NCBI GenBank assembly: GCA_947473125.1
Contig: CANJDH010000038.1
Location: forward strand, 1 to 42,430
Reading direction: 5' to 3'
DNA: 42,430 nt
Source: Burkholderiales bacterium
Lineage (GTDB): Bacteria; Pseudomonadota; Gammaproteobacteria; Burkholderiales; JAEUOS01
Numbering within the stretch: position 1 is the first letter of the stretch; every line of letters begins with the position of its first letter. Positions 18,012 through 23,661 of this stretch are shown one piece after another. Both the position numbers and the translations under genes were made by a program. Below the pieces are notes generated by a model that was given only the letters and a program-made list of their open reading frames with translations, was not told the DNA's origin and ran no database searches.

Positions 18012-18036
18012 ACAGTATAACTGTAATTTTGTACAG
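18012..18036 (-). promoter_or_regulatory. LexA (SOS) box and -10 of the mini-imuA/imuB/dnaE2 operon
   Basis: CTGTAATTTTGTACAG at 18021-18036 is a perfect CTGT-N8-ACAG LexA box, extended to the dyad AACTGT...ACAGTT. On the - strand a TATACT -10 hexamer (18014-18019) overlaps its downstream edge, about 34 bp ahead of the GTG of mini-imuA, so LexA binding would cover the promoter. An additional ACAGT-ATA-ACTGT dyad spans 18012-18024. Confidence 0.88.
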
Positions 18037-18081
18037 TTATTAATTGGCAATGAACAAAGCCTCAATTTCTATCACAGGCAT

Positions 18082-18155
18082 GGCCTGAAAGCTTTGGTGG
18101 GAGCAGGTCTCAAAGGATTAGTGATGAAAACCTTTGGTGCGTGCGGGTTACAGAG
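18082..18155 (+). repeat. Interspersed repeat, copy b (two half-units)
   Basis: GGCCTGAAAGCTTTGGTGGGAGCAGG begins the element. The first TTGGTGGGAGC starts at 18094 and the second half-unit, TTGGTGCGTGCGGGTTAC, starts at 18134, 40 nt later. It lies between the LexA box and the hydrolase fragment, and it supplies the last codons of that fragment's frame. Confidence 0.7.
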
Positions 18156-18730
18156 ACTTTCTGAAGTGCTCGCTTTGTACCAAATACAAACTCCTGCCAG
18201 AGGCTAACCTTTCGATAGAACGAATGCGGCGCCCCAGGGAATATGTGGCTGGTGGCCAGTCCGCTCCTTTCAAGTGCGCGCAGATTGCCTTCAATGTGGT
18301 AAACGCTGTAGTAGCTGTCCGCGGTTCCGTAGAAAGAAATTATCGGAACTTTTATTTTTTTACCAAACTCTTCGAACAAGGTTCTGTTGAAATCGGCGTA
18401 ACAGCGCTCTGGATACCACCCGCCGGAGAAGTTGATTACTTCAGTTATACCGGGAAGGCCTTCTGCAGCCAGCGCTAGAGACAAGAAGCCTCCTCGTGAC
18501 TGCCCCATAAGGGTGATATTCATTAAGTCAAGGTCTGTCCGTCCTTCCAGTGCTTTAAGCACCGCCCTCGTGTCCAAAATGGCCGATTTGAGACCCGCAA
18601 TTGAGGCGGAGTAGTTGTTGCAAGAGATGGGCTCGCTTGAGTCTACTCTTACTTCTGAAGGAGGCCTTCCTTTGACATTGAATCCCTTTCGAATCGGGAG
18701 AAGGAAGGCGTACGGCCTATAGGGGGCAGG
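18110..18730 (-). pseudogene. 5'-truncated alpha/beta hydrolase (dienelactone-hydrolase-like)
   Basis: A frame open from 18730 to a TGA at 18110 encodes the C-terminal two thirds of an alpha/beta hydrolase. It shows RPYAFLLPIRKGF, the nucleophile elbow GQSRGG, NFSGGWY, a late Asp in FYGTADSYYS, and a catalytic His in PGAPHSF. Conserved sequence starts without any ATG or GTG and a stop lies immediately upstream (18731-18733), so the N-terminal part with the oxyanion hole is lost. The only internal start, TTG at 18577, would leave 155 residues lacking the first strands. The last 15 or so residues are encoded by the interspersed repeat. Base composition is visibly less GC-rich than the flanking genes, suggesting transfer. 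Confidence 0.7.
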
Positions 18731-18836
18731 TCACATCCAGCCAGCTTATCGGCTTGCCGGCCTTCCATCAAGTCCTCCCGCGTCTTGTTTGCAAGACACG
18801 GCGCAGATTGCAAAAAGCCGCTGCCAATGGTATCCT

Positions 18837-18853
18837 TGTATTACAGCAATACA
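18837..18853 (+). promoter_or_regulatory. Probable operator of the toxin-antitoxin pair
   Basis: TGTATT-N5-AATACA is a perfect 6-bp dyad ending 12 bp ahead of the antitoxin ATG, with an AAGGAA ribosome-binding site immediately after. Ribbon-helix-helix antitoxins usually repress their own promoter through such dyads. A second hairpin-like dyad, GTCTTG-N4-CAAGAC, lies at 18782-18797. Confidence 0.5.
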
Positions 18854-18865
18854 CAAGGAATCGTC

Positions 18866-19105
18866 ATGGCAGTTTCCGTTCGTCTCGATCCCGTAATCGA
18901 AGCCAAACTCACCCAGCAGGCCACGTTGCTGGGCATCACCAAATCCGATTTCATCAAAGACGCCATCGAACGTGTGCTGGGAATAAAAAATCCCGCCACC
19001 CTGCTCAAGCAGGTACGTAGCAATGGCAAGATGGGTCGGCCGCACGCTTCGGCCAATGTCTCCGCAACGATGAAGGCCCGGTTGCGTGCGAAACGTCCTG
19101 ATTGA
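18866..19105 (+). CDS. Ribbon-helix-helix (CopG-like) antitoxin
   Basis: A 79-residue protein with the RHH fold at its N terminus: the strand MAVSVRLDPVIEAKL, then the helix-turn-helix QATLLGITKSDFIKDAIERVL. A basic C-terminal tail would bind and inhibit the toxin. The ATG at 18866 is chosen for its AAGGAA ribosome-binding site and because the RHH strand must be near the N terminus. Its 3' end overlaps the PIN-domain gene by 20 bases, the usual arrangement for co-translated toxin-antitoxin pairs. Autoregulation through the dyad at 18837 is inferred. Confidence 0.82.
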   Translation: MAVSVRLDPVIEAKLTQQATLLGITKSDFIKDAIERVLGIKNPATLLKQVRSNGKMGRPHASANVSATMKARLRAKRPD

Positions 19106-19505
19106 CGCCGGCCCGCTGGTTGCGCTGTTTGCTACCGACGATGCCCACCATGTCCGTTACGACCGGCTCGTCAGCGATGCCTCTGCAGAGGGCTTGAGAC
19201 TCGTCACCACGTGGCCGTGCATCGTCGAGGCCTCCTACATCCTCGACGCACCCTGGCGGTTTGAATTGCTGCACTGGATCGAACAAGGCGGCGTGCAGGT
19301 GTTCCCGTTTGACCCGTCGCATCTCGCGGTGATGCTGCCGTGGATGCGCCGCTACACCGAAAAAACCAAGCGCGACATGGACCTCGCGGATGCCTCGCTG
19401 CTTTGGCTTGCGTCTGAGACTGGCTTGCGCGAAATCATGACCATTGATGTGAAGGACTTTGCGCGCTACAGGCTGCCCGATGGCGCGGCCTTGATGCTGC
19501 TCTGA
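19086..19505 (+). CDS. PIN-domain (VapC-like) toxin ribonuclease
   Basis: A 139-residue PIN-domain protein, presumably a metal-dependent RNase toxin neutralised by the RHH protein encoded just upstream. The acidic active-site set is complete: D7 in VLIDAGPLVAL, E48 in CIVEASYIL, D99/D102 in DMDLADASLL and D121 in TIDVKDF. The start is GTG at 19086, inside the antitoxin gene. The length is normal for VapC, so the toxin appears intact. RNA target unknown. Confidence 0.85.
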   Translation: MRNVLIDAGPLVALFATDDAHHVRYDRLVSDASAEGLRLVTTWPCIVEASYILDAPWRFELLHWIEQGGVQVFPFDPSHLAVMLPWMRRYTEKTKRDMDLADASLLWLASETGLREIMTIDVKDFARYRLPDGAALMLL

Positions 19506-19561
19506 ACGGCCATCACCGTCACCGGCCATGACGGTCCAAATGGGGTTTCCCTGATTTGCGT

Positions 19562-19632
19562 ATGGCCTGAAAGCCTTGGTGGGAGCGGGTCTCAGAGCAC
19601 TATTGATGGAAACCGTTGATACCGGGCGGGTA
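19562..19632 (+). repeat. Interspersed repeat, copy c (two half-units)
   Basis: TGGCCTGAAAGCCTTGGTGGGAGCGGGTCTCAG region: first TTGGTGGGAGCGGG at 19576, diverged second half-unit (TTGATACCGGGCGGG) at 19616, again 40 nt apart. It lies in the 264-bp gap between the PIN toxin and the SOUL protein, in which I see no gene. Confidence 0.65.
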
Positions 19633-19769
19633 TCGGATCGGGAGCGCACATCAACGACGACGGTTTTCACGGTTCCACCTCGCAATATCGGCGTTGAAAT
19701 CAGTTGATCGGGTGTGGAGAAATCTTCTCAAAATTCGTGCGCAGCCCCTACTCCCCCTACGCTCTATCT

Positions 19770-20441
19770 CTACTCAACAGTAAGCAAAATCTCGTTGCGC
19801 CGAAACGGCGGCGGCGTGAGCGGCGGGTTGTAGCGCGCCAGTTGTGCGGTGCCAATTGGCTTCAGGGTATTTTTCGCTACCCACAGATTGAGCTCTGCAG
19901 TTTTTTCTGCGACCTTGGTTTCGCCCGAGAATCCGGAAAAGCGATGAACGGCCACACGTTGCGGCGCAATCTGGCGCAGCGTGACGGCGGGATTTTTGGG
20001 TGTCGGCAGGGACTCAAGGGTATATTTTCCCGGCATCACAAAATGCATGCGCCAGCGATCCGGCGTGGAGCCCGGTTCCATCGTGACCGGGGCGGTCATC
20101 GCGATCTTTTCACCGTCACGCGGATTCCCCGCAGCGGTTTCGGGTGCCATGGTGACGGGTGCGGTCATGGCAATTTTTTCACTCGATGATGCGCCCTTGC
20201 TCGTATTGGCACCAAAAATATAACCGGCAATGGCACGAAAGCCATCACCCCCGGCGCGATCGAGCGAACCCGAAACGGTCGTTTCGGCGACGATCATCGA
20301 CCGGTACAAGCGAATCTCGAAATCACCTTCCTGCTTGATAACGGTGTACGCGGGCTCTTCGATGTTGGCGATCGCGTCGATGGTGGCGCAGCCGGACAAA
20401 AACACTGTGGCCGACAGGGCAATGGCAAATTTTGCTTTCAT
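19770..20441 (-). CDS. SOUL-family heme-binding lipoprotein
   Basis: A 223-residue outer- or inner-membrane-anchored lipoprotein. The signal peptide ends in the lipobox LSGC (Cys about residue 18), followed by a SOUL/HBP domain (EPAYTVIKQEGDFEIRLYRS, then KIAMTAPVTM and the C-terminal NPPLTPPPFRRNEILLTV). The family binds heme or tetrapyrrole in eukaryotes; the bacterial role is poorly known. The motif EKIAMTAPVTM occurs twice, about 24 residues apart, within an acidic/glycine-rich insert. The start ATG at 20441 is dictated by the signal peptide. It sits on the strand opposite to the toxin-antitoxin pair and has no obvious partner gene. Confidence 0.87.
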   Translation of the reverse strand: MKAKFAIALSATVFLSGCATIDAIANIEEPAYTVIKQEGDFEIRLYRSMIVAETTVSGSLDRAGGDGFRAIAGYIFGANTSKGASSSEKIAMTAPVTMAPETAAGNPRDGEKIAMTAPVTMEPGSTPDRWRMHFVMPGKYTLESLPTPKNPAVTLRQIAPQRVAVHRFSGFSGETKVAEKTAELNLWVAKNTLKPIGTAQLARYNPPLTPPPFRRNEILLTVE

Positions 20442-20624
20442 GGGTCATCCGGACAAGTTGTTGGAATATGACAGGGGCCGGCGTAAAAGAGTTCAAACAA
20501 GGATAGAAGGATGGGGCACCGGGAGTGCATGGAGATCGATCTGCGACCACCAAGCTTGCTACAGTTAGAGGGTAGGCATAGATAGAGATGACGGAACTAT
20601 CTCGCCCTCGGAACAAGTTGCAAG

Positions 20625-20699
20625 CTACGCCATCACCGCACAAGGCTCAATCTCACGTTCAATCGTCTTGCCCGCAGGCATGCCATTGACGATAGCCAT
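20625..20699 (-). CDS. Possible 24-residue small protein or gene scrap
   Basis: MAIVNGMPAGKTIEREIEPC followed by AVMA and a stop. An AAGGAA sequence lies 6 nt ahead of the ATG and it begins 12 bp after the stop of the fragment at 20712, as a downstream gene of an operon would. It may be the start of a gene whose remainder was lost. No family recognised. Confidence 0.3.
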   Translation of the reverse strand: MAIVNGMPAGKTIEREIEPCAVMA

Positions 20700-20711
20700 A
20701 TCAAGTTCCTT

Positions 20712-20783
20712 TCAGCGGTAATCGACAATCGCGACGTTGGCGGCTTCGCCACCGTCGAACTTGAAGCAGACTCTCGATTGATA
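20712..20783 (-). pseudogene. C-terminal scrap of an unknown gene abutting imuA
   Basis: Directly after the imuA stop the same frame continues as YQSRVCFKFDGGEAANVAIV, then DYR and a stop. It has no start codon and looks like the tail of a gene cut at the imuA junction. The protein family is not recognised; it could also be chance. Confidence 0.35.
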
Positions 20784-21611
20784 TCACCGCTCGGGCAAGG
20801 GATAACGCCGCTCGACCAGTGGCACCTTGATCGACGAAGGCACAGTTACTGGTGGCCGTACCGGCCCCAGCGCCGGCTTCTCCAGCCCGGCTGACTCCGC
20901 GCGCGGCACCCACGCCCCCTTTTGTGACGCATCCTGCGGCACCTTTTCCGGCATCCCCACCTGCGGCTGCGTCAACAAATCCGCCCAACGGTTCGACGCC
21001 GTTTCCAGACACAACATGCGCGAGGTGGCAAAGCCGCGCCGTTTCAACAGATTGACCGCCAGCCGCCCCTGCACCGGGTTCAACTCCAGCCGCAGCGCCG
21101 CCGGCGATGCCGTCCGCGCAGCCGCACGCGGGCGATACACAAACCCGGCGCAATTGCCATGGGCCGCGGCCAGTTGCAGGCGCCGCAACGCCGCGTAATC
21201 GACCTGGGCGCCCAGCCACAGCACTGCCATGGCACAGGCACCATCGCGCAAGATGCGCTCGGCCGCCCACAAGGCCACGGCGGGTTTCTCGGGCTGCACC
21301 AGCAACAGACGCTGCGGCTCGACGCCATCGGCGGTCAGGCGCGGTGCATACGGCATGTGCGGCGGCGCCACCCAGGCAACCGTCTCGCCCTCACCCGTCA
21401 GCCGGGCCAGTGCGGGCAGCATCAGCGCCAGTTCACCAATGCCGGTGTGGTCGCACAACAACTCGGTCAACGCCCCGCGCGGCCAGCCGCCATCGGGCAG
21501 CTCGCGGTCAAGGGAGGTAAAGCCGGTGGCCAGGCCATCCGTGCGCGGTGGCGGGCGATCACCAATGCGCCAGACGGCGGAGCGCTGAAACAGTTCCTGC
21601 AGGGTAGACAC
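20784..21611 (-). CDS. imuA: Full-length ImuA (SulA/RecA-like SOS mutagenesis protein)
   Basis: ImuA is the RecA-like accessory partner of ImuB and DnaE2. The 275-residue protein starts with a GTG at 21611 (MSTLQELFQRSAVWRIGD) and continues with the RecA-like core (TGFTSLDRELPDGGWPRGALTELL, VAWVAPPHMPYAPRL, ACAMAVLWLGAQVDYAALRRLQLAA). It ends in VPLVERRYPLPER. The canonical Walker A is degenerate, as expected of ImuA. Gene order is unusual: it is normally followed by imuB, but here it is followed by gene scraps, a SOUL gene and a toxin-antitoxin pair, and imuB begins about 2.9 kb downstream. It has its own LexA-type promoter. A proline-rich linker near residues 225-262 precedes the conserved tail. 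Confidence 0.86.
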   Translation of the reverse strand: MSTLQELFQRSAVWRIGDRPPPRTDGLATGFTSLDRELPDGGWPRGALTELLCDHTGIGELALMLPALARLTGEGETVAWVAPPHMPYAPRLTADGVEPQRLLLVQPEKPAVALWAAERILRDGACAMAVLWLGAQVDYAALRRLQLAAAHGNCAGFVYRPRAAARTASPAALRLELNPVQGRLAVNLLKRRGFATSRMLCLETASNRWADLLTQPQVGMPEKVPQDASQKGAWVPRAESAGLEKPALGPVRPPVTVPSSIKVPLVERRYPLPER

Positions 21612-21645
21612 GATGTGTGCAGCTCTTCGGGAAGAACGGTCGCAC

Positions 21646-21668
21646 AGTATAACTATATTTTTTTACAG
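21646..21668 (-). promoter_or_regulatory. Degenerate LexA box and -10 of the full-length imuA
   Basis: CTATATTTTTTTACAG at 21653-21668 keeps the CTGT-N8-ACAG spacing but with CTAT in one half-site. On the - strand a TATACT -10 (21646-21651) stands in the same place as in the mini-imuA promoter, and the flanking GCACAGTATAACT is identical in both. LexA binding is predicted to be weaker than at 18021. Confidence 0.65.
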
Positions 21669-21709
21669 CTATCAGCTTATGTCTGAAGATGACGACCATC
21701 TCCCGATTC

Positions 21710-22693
21710 TCACTCCGGCTGAATACCGATTTCACGTGCCATGGTTTGATAGAGCTTGACCTCGGAATCGAAAAATCGCGCAAGTTCCGCAAGCGTCATC
21801 GGCGGTGCCGGGTCGCTTCCGCTTGACAGGGTCTGCGCCTGAAATTGCGGTTCGTGGCATGCCACGGTCAGTGCCTTGTGCAGACGCACCACTTCGTCTT
21901 TGCGCAGGGAGCGTGAAACAAACACAGCGCCCCATGTGCCATGCACAAAATCGGCCAGGGGTGCATTGAACTTTGAAATCGGCTGCACCGTCGGGAACTT
22001 GTCGGAGGCTGTAGCACCGGTGGTTCCAAGTGCTTTCAGCTTTCCAGTTGCAGCCAGATCGCGTACCGAGCTTTGGGGTACGAAGGCAAGATCGATTTGC
22101 CCGCCAATGATGTCCTGCATGACAGGCGGCACCCCCTTGTAAGGCACCTGGATGAGGGAAATGTCCGCCTTGCGCGCCAAGCGCTCACCCAGCAAATGGA
22201 TCATGGAGCCATTGCCGATGTGGCCGAAACTCAAGGGTTTTGCCGAGCGACTGCGGGCTAGCGTCATCAATTCGCCGAAGGTGTTGGCTGGCAAATCGGG
22301 ACGCCCCACCAGTACATACGGCCCCCGGGTGATCAGCAAGACCGGTCGCAGGCTGTCGCTGGTGTAGCGTGCAGAGCGCACCGACAGGGGCGTGAGAATC
22401 GATTCTGTCTGTGAGGCGATCATCAGCACCGGAGCGCCAGCAGGCGCCGCCAACATCTTGTTGACGCCCAGAGATCCGCCGGCGCCAGGAATGTTTTCCA
22501 CCACCAGCGGTTGGCCCAACTCACGTTGTAGGGCAGTCAGCAAGCGCCGCGCCAATGTGTCCGTGGGATTGCCGGCGGGCTGCGGTACGAGGAAACTTAA
22601 CGGGGGACCCGATGACGTTTGCGCATGGGACGCGCCATGGTTCCAGAGCCCGACCCCCAGGAATGACACGATCAGTCGGCGGTGTTCATTCAT
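21710..22693 (-). CDS. Bug/TctC-family periplasmic solute-binding protein
   Basis: A 327-residue Bug receptor, more diverged than the others in the window. The signal peptide (MNEHRRLIVSFLGVGLWNHGASHAQ) is followed by PLSFLVPQPAGNPTDTLARRLL, the loop VENIPGAGGSLGVNKML, and VPYKGVPPVMQDIIGGQIDLAF. The ATG at 22693 has a GGAGAG ribosome-binding site at the right distance; an in-frame extension of 22 codons was rejected. It lies downstream of a 400-bp gene-free stretch and just upstream of imuA, pointing the same way but with imuA's own SOS promoter between them. Confidence 0.83.
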   Translation of the reverse strand: MNEHRRLIVSFLGVGLWNHGASHAQTSSGPPLSFLVPQPAGNPTDTLARRLLTALQRELGQPLVVENIPGAGGSLGVNKMLAAPAGAPVLMIASQTESILTPLSVRSARYTSDSLRPVLLITRGPYVLVGRPDLPANTFGELMTLARSRSAKPLSFGHIGNGSMIHLLGERLARKADISLIQVPYKGVPPVMQDIIGGQIDLAFVPQSSVRDLAATGKLKALGTTGATASDKFPTVQPISKFNAPLADFVHGTWGAVFVSRSLRKDEVVRLHKALTVACHEPQFQAQTLSSGSDPAPPMTLAELARFFDSEVKLYQTMAREIGIQPE

Positions 22694-23093
22694 ATTTACT
22701 CTCTCCGTTGTGGCGGATACGCCTCGTTCTTTGTTTTTGCTGGCCAGGCAAGCGAGCATCGGCCAGTCTGCGGTGCACGATACACCAACCGGTCAACGTC
22801 GACGAATGGAGTCTGGATCTTCATAGCGACACGGCCTGAGCCCTTTGGTGGAAGCGGGTCTTGGCCATTTTTTTCATGAAACCCGTTGGTGCAGGCGGGT
22901 CACAGAAGCATCATGACTCGCGGAATTCCAGTTCGCCAACTGCCAACGATGGCGACTCGCTGGCCACATGTAACGACGAATTGAACCTGCATCATCTGGG
23001 CACCGTTAAGGAAACGCATACGTCGGCGTTCCTGACTGCCTGACGCAACTGCTTGCCGGGCGAGCGCTGCAAGCGTGGCGCAGGAAATCCCGG
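22694..23093. other. 400-bp gene-free stretch
   Basis: Holds the leader of the Bug gene at its left end and interspersed repeat copy d at 22829-22910. I see no supported coding sequence in the rest, which lies ahead of the 3' end of the AllA-like gene. Confidence 0.5.
22829..22910 (+). repeat. Interspersed repeat, copy d (two half-units)
   Basis: CGGCCTGAGCCCTTTGGTGG leads the element. The half-units TTGGTGGAAGCGGGTC at 22845 and TTGGTGCAGGCGGGTCACAG at 22886 are 41 nt apart, with ATGAAACCCG before the second unit as in copy b. Confidence 0.68.
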
Positions 23094-23648
23094 TTAAACC
23101 ACCAGCCGCCACTCCGCTGCGTCAAGGCTTGCCAGTTCAACCATGCTGGTTTCCGCTGCAGCTGATCCACGCGCCAGATGCGCCACCAGCTCCTGCGTAG
23201 TGGAATGCCGTGTCAGCATCATGCAGGTCACTTGCCCTCCCAATACAAAACTGGCGTGCCAGCAGCCGGCGCGCATGCATACACCCTGCCCCAATTCGAT
23301 CCTGAAGGCGCGCAAACGGGTGAGGTCAGGCAAGCGGCTGCTATCTTCCCGCCCCGGGCACACCACATGCACCAGGCCATCGCCCAGCGGCACTATTGCC
23401 TGCTCTGTCAGCCAATGCACTTCAAGCCGGGTAACCCGTAAGCTGGCATTTCGGTAATTCACCCAGAGCACTTCGGTGTTGCCGCCGGCACCGGGGTTGA
23501 AGTCGTGCACATGCCAAAAATCACTGCCCGGATGGCCATACGCAATAGCGCTGGGGTCGGGCGGAAACGGCGAGCCGAGCATCTGCCCGAAGGGGGCAAA
23601 TTCTTGTTCGTCGAGGGGTTCGACCTGAATGGATTTTGCGGGTTTCAT
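23094..23648 (-). CDS. Ureidoglycolate lyase (AllA)-like cupin-fold protein
   Basis: A 184-residue protein resembling the AllA family, which splits ureidoglycolate into glyoxylate and urea. Visible family landmarks are EFAPFGQMLG near the N terminus, the central TRLEVHWLTEQAIVPLGDG (AllA: ErHplgsQaFvPl), VVCPGRE, and RAFRIELGQGVCMRAGCWH with the conserved Trp-His. The usual ErHP signature is changed to EVHW, so the substrate may differ. The start at 23648 sits 13 bp after the stop of the molybdopterin oxidoreductase, on the same strand, so the two form an operon. No other purine or allantoin genes are present in the window. The first open codons upstream lie inside the oxidoreductase gene and were rejected. 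Confidence 0.7.
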   Translation of the reverse strand: MKPAKSIQVEPLDEQEFAPFGQMLGSPFPPDPSAIAYGHPGSDFWHVHDFNPGAGGNTEVLWVNYRNASLRVTRLEVHWLTEQAIVPLGDGLVHVVCPGREDSSRLPDLTRLRAFRIELGQGVCMRAGCWHASFVLGGQVTCMMLTRHSTTQELVAHLARGSAAAETSMVELASLDAAEWRLVV

Positions 23649-23661
23649 CTTCGCCAGACAT

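Larger units (their letters stand above)
20442..20783. other. 342-bp stretch with gene scraps between SOUL gene and imuA
   Basis: No full gene is visible. On the - strand it holds a 22-codon tail of an unknown frame (20712-20783) and a 24-codon open frame with a ribosome-binding site (20625-20699). The remainder (20442-20624) shows no recognisable coding or repeat signal. Confidence 0.5.

Noticed and set aside
17840-18036. Direct repeats of imuA ends read as insertion-sequence target or att sites
   Set aside because: The similarity follows the promoter and both ends of the imuA coding frame, and no integrase or transposase is near, so gene duplication with deletion explains it better.
20020-20190. 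Duplicated KIAMTAPVTM motif in the SOUL protein as a novel repeat
   Set aside because: I recall repeated copies of this motif in other bacterial SOUL proteins, so it is probably not specific to this locus.
22911-23093. Possible small genes in the gap before the AllA-like gene
   Set aside because: The short frames on either strand lack ribosome-binding sites and protein-like composition.
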